Origin: Plicaturopsis crispa FD-325 SS-3
Taxonomy: Eukaryota > Basidiomycota > Agaricomycetes > Amylocorticiales > Amylocorticiaceae
Direction: 5' to 3'
Assembly (NCBI GenBank): GCA_000827205.1
Contig: KN832556.1
Coordinates: 679,337-743,336, forward strand
DNA length: 64,000 nucleotides
The stretch's first letter is position 1. Every line of letters starts with the position of its first letter. The notes beneath the pieces are model-generated. The model saw only the letters and a program-made list of their open reading frames with translations, was not told the origin of the DNA and made no database searches. Below, piece after piece: positions 34,623 through 46,630 of this stretch. Made by a program: the position numbers and the translations under genes.

Positions 34623-37600
34623 ATGCCTCCTCGCAGAGGATCTTCACCACCAGGATGGGAGGTTATAGGTATGCACGGCTCTTGCTCTCCAAAATCATGT
34701 CTATAGGCCAAATTGGATGAAGAACAGGATGGCTCTTCATCTGAGGACGAGGAAGATGGTGAGTTGGACGATAGCTCGCCTCCACCGCCGCGCAAAAGAA
34801 AGGGGAGCGCCGTGGAAACCGCGTCGCGCAAGAAGAGGAAGCTCGGCGACAAGGGCATTTCCGCGACGCAGCCAGTAAATACCGCGTCGACCAGCAGGGC
34901 AAGCGGTTCTGGTCAAGGGATCTCGGCCACGCAACGGCCACGTCCAAGGTCTCCAGTGTCTCGTCCACGTCCGGCCTCCAGCACGCAGCCCTCCGGTACG
35001 ACAGCTGCTATACGATCGGGGCTTGCAAACTCGGCGGCTGCATCTGGCAGCATTTCCTCGGGCCGCCGTCCTTTCCCGCGAAAAGAGTCGACCTCTACGG
35101 CAGCCGCGAGAAAAGGCGTTCACGTCAATCAGTCAGCGGCATTGTCCTCGAGTATCAGTGCCGCTCAGAGAAAAGGCAAGGGGAGGAATGCGGCAAACGA
35201 AAGTAGTGCATCCGGGTCAAGCTCCCCCGATTTTCCGGAAGCGATAGGAGCAGATTTCCATAGGCGAACGCAGATATCTGCGACCCAAAGTGCAGAGAAG
35301 TCGCGTAGACAAAATGGTGCGGCCAATGTCTTTTGAATCTGGGATCATGTACTGAGTCTCATATTTTGAATCAGCCTCCGCGTCTCAGCGAGAATCGGCC
35401 AAAACTGTGCCGAAAGGAAACAAAACGCAGAGTACGTTGAGTCCTTCACTAGAGATATGCCGCTGACCACGCGTGATAACTTATTTTCAGAGGTTCGGAA
35501 GTCCACCGCGTCCTCTGTGCTCCGCAAGGATTTGGGAGAAGTTGAAATCACGTCTTCAGAATCTGACAAGGCACGTAGGAATCAGAAACCTCGCGCTGGC
35601 TCCTACGTCGACCTGTGCGTAGATTCGGATACTCCAGTCTCTGTACCTGTCCCAAAATCGACTACCGCCCCCGGACGCACATCTGCACAGAAGCAGACTG
35701 AGGTTATCCTGGTTGGTTTCTCAGATGACGAGAGTGATACTCCTGCCTCGGCGCCCATTACTCCTGTCAATCGACAGACTCAGCAAGGCTCCTCACATCA
35801 AAGTGACGTGACGCAGTTTGGTGCCCCGAAGTTTTTGGTGCCAGCAGCAGCAGCTCCGAAACCGGCCAGCGAAGCGGCATCAGTGTCGCCGCAAGCTGTG
35901 CTTGCATCACCACCTTCCACACCGACTCAACAGCGTTCGCTGCTTCCAAATACTCCTGTGCCGCCTGTCCCTAGTGCTCCTCCGCGGCAAAATGAAACTG
36001 CACCGAGCTATTTGCTGTCAGAGAATGCAGTTACGAAGCCAAGAGACAAAGTGGTGCCCGACGTGTCTCCAGTAGCGACACCTACATCACTGCACACTGG
36101 ACCTCCACAGCAAAGGCCTTCGTCACCACTCCGTACTGTCGATGGTCAAACGCGTAATCTGGTTCCGCGAGAAGCTGCCTCGCCTTTTGGAGCCCCGACA
36201 GTTTTATCACCAGTAACACCCGGTCTGAAATCCAGCGGGGAGCCGGCTAAAGAGTCAGCTACGGCCAGCTCTCCCGTAGTCAAGCCTGTATCGCCGACAT
36301 CCGGACGCATGGCTAGCCATCCTATGGATGAGACTCGGCGATCGGTCGACATTTCCAGTGGTCAACCTATGGTAATTGAGGACTCGAGCGGAGCCGTGCC
36401 CAATGCACCTGGTCTTAGTCCTGTGCAACCTCCTAGCACCCCATCTTCACCTTCTTTTGGCGCCGCCATCCCGGACCGTCCCACCGCATCCATCGTGCAC
36501 ACCCCACCTTCGCAACTCAACGGCCCCGCACCTCTTTTTCGGGTGAACTTTCCGCGTATACGGGTCAACGTTGCAGGCTCCAGTTCCGGAGTGGACAGTT
36601 TGTTCAAAAACGCCCTTGGTCCCCGAAGCACATCTGGCTTTTCGAGTCGGCCTCAATCGCAGTCGCATAGTGTTGCATCGTCCCGTTCACTTCCTCAAAC
36701 ACCGTCTGTCCTTAGCTCCCCGCCAGCTCAAGAAGCTACGCCATCGACCCAAGTGCAACCCCTCAGCCCCGCTGCCGCTGTGAAGGCTGTCGAGCAGGCT
36801 AATGGGTTCCCCTTGAACGATGGACCATCACTGTTGCATGATGCGAGCACGACTGTCGCCTCCGCAAATCTCGCTCAGGAACGTAGACGCTCAATGCCCA
36901 CCGTGCACGGCCTTCCTCCCCCGCCACGGCCCACGAAGACGCGTGCCATAATGACTGGTTCTTTGGTTGATGTTCTCAACCGACGTCACACTTTAAACGG
37001 CAACATTGACGTTACGATTGTCGACTTGACTAAGTCTGACGACGACGACGACAGCAACAATAGCCTTGACGGCGACAGCGACGGTTTCGACCTGGGGCAA
37101 TTTGAGACGCGTTTGAAACGCATTGACGCCCACTCCATCAGTAGCGGCACCAAATCAGGCATGTCGTCTTTCAAATCCAGTGGCTTCTACACGCAGGCTC
37201 ACTGTTATTTAGCCCCCGCTGCCTCGAACGACGTTAGTACGCACGCGACACCATCTTCCAAAAGTGTGGATACCCTTGACCTCGCCTCAAATGCTGCTAC
37301 TGCTGCACCCAAGTTAACAGCCGCAAACCCACCAATACCACGTTTAGATAGCCTTCGTGATCTCATGAAGAAGAGGAAGAATAGAAAGTCCTCCGGCACT
37401 CTCAATGTCACCGCAGTCCCTCCGTTTGCTGTTCGCCCCGCCCACCCTTCTCCTATCGGCAACCAACCTACCCAAACATCGACCAGCTCTTCTCATGCTG
37501 CAGTGGCCTCTGTCTCTCAGCAAGAAGCTCGTGGACCTGATGCGCAAGCAGGCCCCTCTGCCCAAGGCCCTGGGCCTTCAACGGTGAAAACGATACCGTC

Positions 37601-39478
37601 GGGTACTACAACCCCGGGTCGTCTCCCTGCAGTATCGCCACCTTCCAGTGCCGTAAAAAATGCTATCATCGCAGAGCAGACGCCAGATGGCGGCGTTGGA
37701 GCGCCTGATGTGGATGATGACGAGGACGAGTGTGCGCAGATGCTTTTAGATCCCGATAAATCTGACTTAGAGGTCAGTGCGGCTCTCATGTAGTTAACAA
37801 TATGACGATGTTGGTGTTAATCTCATTTTTATTGGTATTGCCAGATACCGGCCTCATCAGAGGGTGTGTTCCCTCCGTCGTCAAATGAGACCCGTCGAAG
37901 CCGCACACGCGAGTCGATCGCTACCTCCAGTGAGGCTTCGCAGCGCCTCCGCAGATCGTCCAGGCATACCTCTTCACGGGCATCTTCTGGTGACCCCATG
38001 GACATTCTTGACGATGCTCTCGATGAACCCATCCCAAAGGCTCTGGTAGGAACGACCAGCAATCGTTTACAAAAACCCGCCAGCATCGTCAATACTGGTC
38101 ACCGTATACTTACATGGGAGACCATCCGTGATTCCATGCGCAGGGGTTTCAAGCCTCCGCACTACAAATCCAAGGACTTGCCCCACGAACTGCATGACCA
38201 TATCAACACTATGGATCCAATCTACAGAAATAGTGATCTACCGCGAACAATTTTTGAAGCAGTCATCAGCGACAACACAATGGAGGACGAGCCCTATGCG
38301 CCCCCCATACGTGTCATAAACGACGTTGACAAGGAGCCCTGCCCTCCTTGGGAATTTTACTACACCAATCATCTCTGGCATGACGAGGGTGTACCCGAGC
38401 CAGATGTTGCAAACCTAAAGAGTTGCGATTGCAAAGGTCGCTGTGACCCGAAGTCCAAAACCTGCGCGTGCTTGCAGAAGCATAAGGCTAACGGGTGGTT
38501 CAAGGGTTTCCTGTACGACGATCGAGGTCGCCTGAAAGAAGAGAACTATCCCATTTTTGAATGCAATGCATTCTGCGGATGTGACGACGATTGCACCAAT
38601 CGGGTTCGTTTTATCTTCGTGCGCATTTTTGCTAAAAGGATTGACCACTATTATAGGTCGTACAGCATGGTCGGAAATGCGAAGTGAACATAGTCAAGAC
38701 AGAGAAGAAAGGATGGGGTTCGTAGTGCTGTTTATCTTCGTCGTAAATCATGTTCTAAAGTCATCTCATAGGTGTATTCGCCTATACAAAGAGGATACTG
38801 AAAGGAACCTTCATAGGTATATATGCTGGCGAGTTGCTGACTGACGTAGTTGCGGAATCGCGGGGAAAGTGAGAACAACTATTTCCTCAAGTAATCCGGA
38901 TACTTACTCTCAATACCCAGGACGTACAACGTTTTCGGGCGTACTTATCTTTTTGACGTGGACTTCTATCACCTCAAGGTGGATGATCCCGAATGGGAGC
39001 CACATCTTGCAATCGATGCATATCATGCAGGAAATGTACGTGCACGTCATTTATCCCCTTGATATCCCTCCGACTTATCTATGTATCCAGTTCACCCGTT
39101 TTCTGGTTCGTGCATCGCATATGCAAATTGTTGCATATATTAACCTCCTTTCAGAATCACTCCTGCGACCCCAACTGCGTTATAAACGCCTGCTACGTCA
39201 ACGAGGCAAATATCGAGAAACCGTTTCTCACTGTATTCGCTACCAGGGACATCCTTCCCTTCGAAGAACTTTGCTTCTCTTACAACCCGGTTGATGATGA
39301 CGACGACGACGACAAAGTGCGTAGTGGCAATCTTGTCCTCCGCGTTGTTAACTGATCGTATTTGACATTCTGGTAGCCTGCGACAAAAGGCAAGAGTACT
39401 TCTCCCGTCAAGCAGGATGCCGTGTATACGGCTTGTCAATGCGGAGCAGCAAACTGTAGAGGTAGAATGTGGAACTGA
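34623..39478 (+). CDS. SUV39/Clr4-type SET histone methyltransferase with long disordered N-terminus
   Basis: Probable H3K9 methyltransferase of 1432 aa from 11 exons. Residues 1-1000 are Ser/Pro/Thr-rich and look disordered; no chromodomain was seen. From about residue 1090 come the conserved linker NDVDKEPCPPWEFYYTN and the pre-SET cysteines (SCDCKGRCDPKSKTCACLQ, FECNAFCGCDDDCTNR). The SET core follows: KKGWGVFAYTKRILKGTFIG, IYAGELLTDV, YLFDVDFYHLKVDD, FTRFLNHSCDPNC and FEELCFSYNP. The post-SET motif is CQCGAANCRG near the end. Introns: 34662-34706, 35317-35374, 35432-35490, 37773-37844, 38604-38656, 38718-38771, 38869-38920, 39036-39090, 39106-39154, 39317-39376. The first intron is uncertain: a GTTATA donor is needed to keep frame from the ATG, so the true start may differ. 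Confidence 0.9.
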
Positions 39479-39866
39479 ACGTTCAACGTTCAGTCAGCAT
39501 AAGTATCTTCTTGTCTCTGGCCCATTGAACGCGGCCTCTCATGGACGTACTGGGCGGTCTAGGAGACAAGGCCTTGGACGTCTCATCATTCATGATATGG
39601 ACTACGAGGATGCTGAGTATCTAAGTAGGCTTGAACTTGAGTCTTAACCGGTAACCGGTACATAACCTCGAATGAAAACGAATTATTCGAAGGATAATAT
39701 AGCGACGGGGATTTCAATCTCCGCGAATAATGAGTTCTGTGGTTTGTTGACAGGTCCGAGTGAGCGCGACCACCTCACTCGAAACCGAAAAGGGCTTAGA
39801 AAGTCGCCAGTCCGGTCCTTCTTCGCGTTCTCTTGTTCGCGTTCTCCGGCTCCGTACTGTGGTATC
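39479..39866. other. Intergenic region, SET gene to MGS1
   Basis: A 388-bp region. Near 39645-39661 there is a small TAACCGG direct repeat. Nothing else was seen. Confidence 0.5.
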
Positions 39867-42168
39867 ATGACAGGTGAGATTAGTGCATGCAGAGGACAAA
39901 AGACCTTACTATATTCATCTCTTGTCTTGCTGCAGTTACATGGTACGTAGAAACTGTCGCAATGTTCATCGCGAATAAGTGTTCCTTGAATTCACCATTC
40001 CTCTTCGTAGTCCTGTATGCTCCAAGCAAGTGTCTGAACACAACATCAACCAACATCTCGACACTGGTTGCTCCAGCACCCCTGTGGCTTCGTCGTCTTC
40101 TCGCAATGCTTCAAATTTAACACCGAGGGGTTCCTTCAAGACGCCAAGCAAAACAACAAACGTTGAGATCGCACCCATCTTCAGCACGCAGGTCAAACGC
40201 AAAGCCGGACCGCCAGATACCCCGGCGTCGTCGGTTTCAGCCAAGAGACGTACAAATGACTCCGCGACCGTGTCGCATTCTCAGATGCCACCCTCAAAAC
40301 GCGTCAAAACATCAGCTAGATATCTGCAGTCCGCCGCACCGCTTGCAGAGAAACTCAGACCACAGAGCCTTGCAGACTTTGTGGGGCAATCTCACATAGT
40401 CGGAGCCGGCTCCCTGCTTATGAGTAGCCTTGAAAATGGTGCCCCGCTGGGAAGTATGATCTTCTGGGGTCCTCCAGGTGTGTTTCCCGCTTTTTCACAG
40501 CACAATGCACCACTTACGCTTGATTTAGGGTGCGGAAAGACCACCTTGGCTAGATTGCTAGCTAAAAGGGCCGATGCAGTATTCAAAGAACTTAGCGCCA
40601 CAATTGTAGGGATAAATGAAGTGCGTGCTATATTCGAAGAAGCTAAGGGAACTTTGGCGGTGACAGGAAGGTAAGATCACGATATCCGTGTACGTTCAAC
40701 ATCTGATCGGTTGTTCGACTTATAGGAAGACGATATTATTTCTCGACGAGGTTCACAGGTTCAACAAAGGGCAGCAGGTACGAATGTCATCATTCACGCT
40801 GCATAGATCTGATTCACTGAGGTGTGAAATAGGATATATTTTTGCCCTTTCTTGAGCAAGGACATATACAAGTGAGTGCATGATTTGTTTCGTTCACTCC
40901 GTAGCTGATCTTGTTCTTAGCTTATCGGGGCGACTACCGAGAATCCTTCCTTCAAGCTTACTAGTGCGCTACTCAGTCGTTGCCGGTAAGTTTCCTTACT
41001 ATGGAATTCGTACTCACTCCTGACCGCTTGATCGCGGCTCCGCAGCGTCTTCGTTCTGGAAAAGCTGACCGACGAGGATGTCAAGCAAATCCTTATAAAT
41101 GCGATACATCGCGTCCAGGAATCTTCGACTCCTTCAGCTGTAGATGTTGACGCGGAAACTACGAACTCTGAATCTGAGCCATCCTCGTCACAGACAACAC
41201 TCGCAGGTTCTGCAGGTTCTGCCGCCAGCGAGGGTGACGTCATTCCTTTCCCGGCATATCCGCAGCTGACCTCAAAGATACTCTCTTCCATCGTATCTCT
41301 CTCCACCGGAGATGCGCGTACAGCGCTTTCCCTTCTAGAGCTTGTACTGTCCTCCAAAAAGGACATCACGGAAGCGAGCCTACTGTCGTCCCTCCAACGG
41401 TCCGTGGCTGTTTCGTATGACCGCACAGGGGAAAGCCACTATGATATGATATCGGCACTTCATAAGTGCCTCCGCGGAAGTCAGGGCAGTGCAGCAATGT
41501 ACTGGCTTGCGCGGATGTTGAACGGTGGCGAGGACCCGCTATATATCGCACGCCGACTTTGTGTAGTCGCAAGCGAAGAAGTTGGTCTCGCGGATAACCA
41601 TGCGCTACCACTCGTACGTGCTGTGCCACTGCTGCTGCATAAATCAATGTTTCTCACCACAGTGAACTTTAATTTAGGCGATGGCCACCTTCAACGCGTG
41701 CGAGAAGATAGGCATGCCGGAGTGTCGCATAAACCTAGCCCATCTCGTCGCATATCTCGCAGAAGCGCCCAAGTCCACGCGAGCTTACGAGGCGTACAAC
41801 CGTGCGGAGGCAGCTGCGAAGCTTGATCCGACCATTCCTGTGCCGCTGCAGATGCGCAACGCACCGACAGGCTTGATGAAGGACCTGGGCTACGGCAAGG
41901 ACTATGCGTACAACCCGCACTACGCGTCAGTCATGTTTCTCGTCCTTCTGCGTATTCAGCTTATGTTTCGACATGTGCATATAGACATCCCGTGCACAAC
42001 GAATATGTGCCAATACAGTTTGAAGGGGATGTCTTCCTAAGGAAGGAAGGTGATTTGACGGATAAAATCTGGGATGACGATGCCTTGACCAAGTGGGAAA
42101 TTGAGGAAAACGGCGGAAAGGAATGGGAAGGCAGGAATGATAGAGGCCCAGGGCGAGGGAGGGTATAA
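39867..42168 (+). CDS. MGS1: AAA+ ATPase Mgs1/WRNIP1 with UBZ zinc finger
   Basis: A clamp-loader-like ATPase acting at stalled replication forks; the homologues bind ubiquitylated PCNA through the zinc finger. The protein has 592 aa from ten exons (introns 39874-39935, 39943-40010, 40478-40528, 40671-40725, 40778-40832, 40872-40920, 40986-41045, 41614-41677, 41926-41984). The start MTVTCPVCSKQVSEHNINQH leads a UBZ4 finger (C, C, H, C). A disordered linker follows, then LAEKLRPQSLADFVGQSH, Walker A GPPGCGKTTLARLLA, Walker B LFLDEVHRFNKGQQD, the sensor block IGATTENPSFKLTSALLSRC and the C-terminal MgsA-type domain (GESHYDMISALHKCLRGS, AAMYWLARMLNGGEDPLYI). The first two exons are 7 nt each. 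Confidence 0.93.
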
Positions 42169-42459
42169 TTTTGGCATTCTAATCCTGATACACACGGAAG
42201 TACCAGACATCATTGTATACTTCCCACACGACGCCTGTAACTAATAGTACATACGCAACGTCATACTAATACTACATACACATTGGATGATTTTAGATTT
42301 TAAGCACTTAACCACGAATTCTAAATACGAATGAGAGCAAATAGTAATCCGTCCTCGCGTTTGGGTTTCGCCGGGGCGATCAGAATTATTCCAGGCGTCG
42401 ACGTTGACCATAGGGGCCCAACTTTGATATATACAATCCACCGTTGCTGAACTTGGCGG
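42169..42459. other. Convergent 3' intergenic region
   Basis: AT-rich, UTR-like sequence between the MGS1 (+) and arrestin-like (-) stop codons. No gene was recognised. Confidence 0.55.
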
Positions 42460-44052
42460 CTAACGATAGGCGGAGAGACGCGAAAAAGTGGAGACCATGT
42501 CCGCACTGGCTGCAGGGGTACTCCTCCGTCGCGAGTCGCCCGTAAGGTGCGGTGCAGCTATCCCAAGGGCAGGGGTAGGCACGCCTCCAGTCGACAGCAG
42601 CTCGCGCTCGTACTGGCCGAACGGGTCGGTCATAATCTTCACCGGCTCCTTGTGTCGAAAGATAGGGACACGGTCGGCCACGCTAGCCGGCGGAGTGAGG
42701 ACCACACGGACAAAATACTATACGGAGCGTCACAGAACGTCAGCCTCGCGTAGCTAGTAGACGTGGGGCCGCTTACCTGAACGTCGATGTTACCCTCGAC
42801 TCCCCAGGAGTTCTCCTGGCCCGCAGAGCCAGCTTTCAGCTTGCATTTTATGCGCGCCGCGGCACCACCAGCTGACTCGTAGGCAGTCCATGCATTCACG
42901 GACGCGATGGGCACGTCCCGCATGCGCGAGAAGCTTCCGTCGCCCGGAAACCACACGCGGGTTCGCTTCAGAAGCGTAACGCGAATGGCCGGCCGGAGGA
43001 GTCGCGCGAGTATGGCATCGCCTGGTGCGATAAGGCAAATTAGGAGTGGAATATCGTCACCCGATGTAAAGCACGCCGGTGACGGCAAGGCAAGCTAGCG
43101 ATTGAGTCAGTGTAGTCCAAAATCAACAGATGGTAGGTACACACATATAGCGCGGGGTCTGATGCACCCGAGGGCTTTGAAGCTCGGGAAGTATCGGACC
43201 ACGATCCTGAGATTCTAATGGTTTTGGTGTGGTCGTCTATGGGGAGCGGGGCATCTGCATTAAATAATGCGGGTAACGGTGGCATGTCTAGCAGGGGCGG
43301 ATGAGATGGCCTCGATTTTGGTAAATACAATACAGGGATGTTCAGACTATAAGTGTGGGTGTGAGCCCGCGGGTCCAAGTTGAATCTGGGGAACATACGC
43401 ACGATTCATGTCGTCTTAAACCTTTTCTTGTCATGTCAACTTGAAGCGTGTACGACACATTGCAGGTTGTCGCGGGGAGAAAGGCATTATGCGACGGGGG
43501 AAGATCAACGGTGCCTTGTTTTATTGTCACTTTGGTGGGAAATGGTATTGTGAACGTCTGGACGCCATCCCATTCGAAAGTTTGAGAAGACGGCGGATAT
43601 AGTGTGATTGTCTCGCACAATAGACGCGTCACAGAGTACGACGCGACTGTCCCGGGGTCTGCAACTGTGGTCGTTATATCACCCTTGAGCTGATAGACTT
43701 AGGTAAGCGATAGTGATGCGAGGTAATGTGTCAAACTCACTGCTACTGTGACTTTGACGACATTTTTTGGGTTGCCAAAAAACTTGGCGTGGCCCGACAC
43801 GGCTCCATTCCAGCCAAAAGCGGGTATATGGGCGGAGAAGGCACGGGGACCGAGGTTGAGCTCCATGTGTTCCGTCCTGAACACGAAATCGGGGTCAGCG
43901 GAGCCCGACCCGACACGGTGAAGGTGTGAGCGTGGTAGCGAGTGCAATACCCGCTCTGAGGTCATGGGATGGGGAGAATACATTGGCGACGACGACGATT
44001 CCTCTTGAGCGCTCGGGGCAGAGTATGGGGGCGGGGTGTCGATGTATTCCAT
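42460..44052 (-). CDS. Arrestin-like adaptor protein with PPxY motif
   Basis: The protein is 458 aa from five exons (introns 42718-42776, 43095-43144, 43347-43402, 43690-43740). The N-terminus contains PPPY (MEYIDTPPPYSAP), the core binding site for WW domains of Rsp5-type ubiquitin ligases. Arrestin-fold blocks follow: VSGHAKFFGNPKNVVKVTVA, TITLYPPSSQTFEWDGVQTF, FPTKVTIKQGTVDLPPSHNA, CNVSYTLQVDMTRKG and, after a loop, VRVVLTPPASVADRVPIFRH. Fungal alpha-arrestins direct endocytosis of transporters, so a link to nutrient transporters is plausible but not shown. The tail is Ser/Arg-rich. Confidence 0.85.
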
Positions 44053-45022
44053 GGCCGTTGGGAGCTGGGATTGTTGCGATAGAATAAATGCAGCTGCTCT
44101 AGTACTGGTCCTCTGCTATGTAGTAGTTCTGCTCCGCAGCGCGCAGCAGGAACTATGAGTTTAGTGTGATTTCGAACGAAGAACATGGTAGGTCAAGTCG
44201 TAAGGTATCTGATAAATGATTGGTGGTTGAGCGGTTAATGTTATGACTCGGGTTCGGGAAACGCCCACAAAGGAGCCGTCGAATGAACCCACTGTAGCCT
44301 TCACGATCATAGCGGTCGAGCTATTTGAAGTTGGAAACCTTGAACTGACCGCGGCTGCGTAAGTATGTACAGTTTGGCACCGTATCCGCGAGAGTCGAGT
44401 CAGATCCTGAGACCGAGTCACAAGGATCCACCGGCTGAGTCACTGCGAGTATATTCCACGGTGAGTTGATAAGATACATGGCACGAATGCGAACGTACCT
44501 GATTTACCGCGCTTCAGAGAAATCCGCAGCGAATAAATCATCTGTATGACTGAGCAAAAGGTCAATAGCACGCGAGATGCCCGCAGTCTCGATAATTTCC
44601 GCAGGGTACTACTATCTGATCCTTTCTATATAGTGAGCGGTTAGCGGACCGCTATACTTGTGGTGACCGCTATAGGGTACAAAGACATGTCCCGAGCAAG
44701 TCGCGTAGAGTCCTGTCGAGTCGCGAGATGAAGAAATGACACAGTCCAAAAGGCCCGCAGCAATTCGTTCCTCTCGTTCGAAAACTCGCCGGATTTCCAG
44801 TCAAACGTCTGTTCTGCGTTGCGAGTACTACTAGAGGCATGGCTGTAAGTAAGTAGGCGATTTGTTTTTCATGCAAGTTCAGTCATAGTAAATTTCAATT
44901 TATACCAATGAGCGTGGGCAAATGCACGTGGCATGAAGGCATCGCTCAGGGCTGACCCCGAACGGAGTGCACCGATATTTTCCAATTGTACCGACACCGA
45001 CAAGCGTACAGGACCGCGCGCA
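44053..45022. other. Divergent intergenic region, arrestin / pyroglutamyl peptidase
   Basis: About 970 bp. Short ORFs here show no family motifs. A small palindrome cluster with AGCGGT/ACCGCT arms and a direct repeat of ACCGCTATA lies at 44629-44674. Confidence 0.5.
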
Positions 45023-46231
45023 ATGCCTACCGTCCCTCGCCATGCTCTAGATACGGTCGACGAGGGTGCATATCGTGTCTTGTTGACAGGTTTTGGCGTG
45101 AGTTCCATTTCCCAGCTTTCCCCGCCAGAAACGCACAGGTATTAAACTTCGGGCAGCCGCTTGGACATTTCAAGGAAAACCCGTCATGGCTCGCGGTCAA
45201 ACCGCTGCACAACACCGTGCTAGAGCTGGATTCTCCCATCGACCCGGTTGTTGTCGAGGATCGAATGATCCATCCAATGGACACCGTTGCTCCTCAGCCC
45301 GGAATACCATGGCCGCGGCAGATACATATCACCGCGCTTAAGATACCCGTCACTTATGAAGCTGTCCTCGACGTTACACCACGAATACATGCGCGACCGC
45401 CCGACCTACCTCCTTCCGATGACCCCACCCTCCCCACCATACCTGCGCCGGAGGCTGGCTACGACTTCATATTCCACATCGGCGTCGCGGGCCGTGGCGT
45501 CCTGCGGATGGAACGCGTGGGCCATAAAATAGGATACAACATGAAAGACGCATTAGGACAGCCAGCACCTGCCGTCCCACTCTCCAAGGAGGATGCGTCG
45601 CGGCAAACCGTTGATATGACAGACGTCGAGATGATGGAGCGGATACGGCTAGGCTTGCCCATGATCGAACCGCACGCAAAAGTCGAACTGCCCCCCATTC
45701 GCGGGTATGGGAAGGGCTACGAGATGTTCGCAGACGATCTCCACACCGAGATAGACGTGCCGAGAGTCGTCGAATATATCAATACCCAATACAACCTCGC
45801 CAAGGGCGACTACCCACAACGACCCACGGTCAATGATCCCTACGCCATCGATCCTCTCGTCTACTACAACGGCACTAGCCAGGACTCTGCCCAGGTGACG
45901 ACCCCAGAACAGAACACACCTCCGGCTTTGATCAAAGCCCGAGGCAAAATACATGATAACGAGGTCCGTGTTGATCTGCATCGCCTATACTCCATGCTCA
46001 TCTGTCCTCCAGCGAATATATACCTCTATGGACGCGGGGCACTATTTATGCGACTTTCTGTATTACGGATCGCTAGCGGAGAGCAAACGTACGGTGATGC
46101 GGCACGAGCGGGTGAAGGGTAGCAAGGTGCTGTTCATGCACTGCCCGCCGGTGGACCAGCCACTGAGCACGGAGGAGGTGACGGCGACGATAAAGGATGT
46201 ATTGATGTGGGTATGCAGTCAGGAGAAGTGA
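45023..46231 (+). CDS. Pyroglutamyl-peptidase I-like cysteine peptidase (family C15)
   Basis: Removes N-terminal pyroglutamate from peptides in the cytosol. The protein is 366 aa from three exons (introns 45098-45156, 45964-46012), longer than bacterial enzymes (about 215 aa) because of inserts common in fungi. Family blocks are VLLTGFGPLGHFKENPSWLA, VKPLHNTVLELDSP, FIFHIGVAGRGVLRMERVGH (with the catalytic-site Glu region), DAGHYLCDFLYYGSLAESK (catalytic Cys) and KVLFMHCPPVDQP (catalytic His). The first intron was fixed by the GFGPxG motif, which is restored only when acceptor 45156 is used. Confidence 0.9.
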
Positions 46232-46630
46232 ACATTTCATTTTTGGTGTCATCGGTCATTCGCGTTAGTTGCAACTGTACTCTCATCGCTATCTTGTTTT
46301 CTATCTTACTGCTTCGGTAATACGGCCCTCGACTTCTCCTTGGACTGCAGTACTGTTCCCTTGTATACCACCGCATAAGCGTATTCTCCCCCGATTTATT
46401 TGACCTTGAGCAATTCTATGCAGCAGTGTAGCTTACACCAAGACTCTGAGAGCCTTTCAACTTCAAGATTGCGCGATCACTCCTTCGGCCGATGATCTGC
46501 AGGCTACAACTTTCGTCCATCGATCCACAAGCGATCCACCACCACTTATACAGGCAATATACAGGCGTCGACTAAAGGGATACTGACCACATAACAGGAG
46601 CGGTGATACTCATCTCTGTAGTTAATAGCC
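46232..46630. other. Intergenic region, peptidase to APS kinase
   Basis: A 399-bp region; promoter of the APS kinase gene. No clear element identified. Confidence 0.55.
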
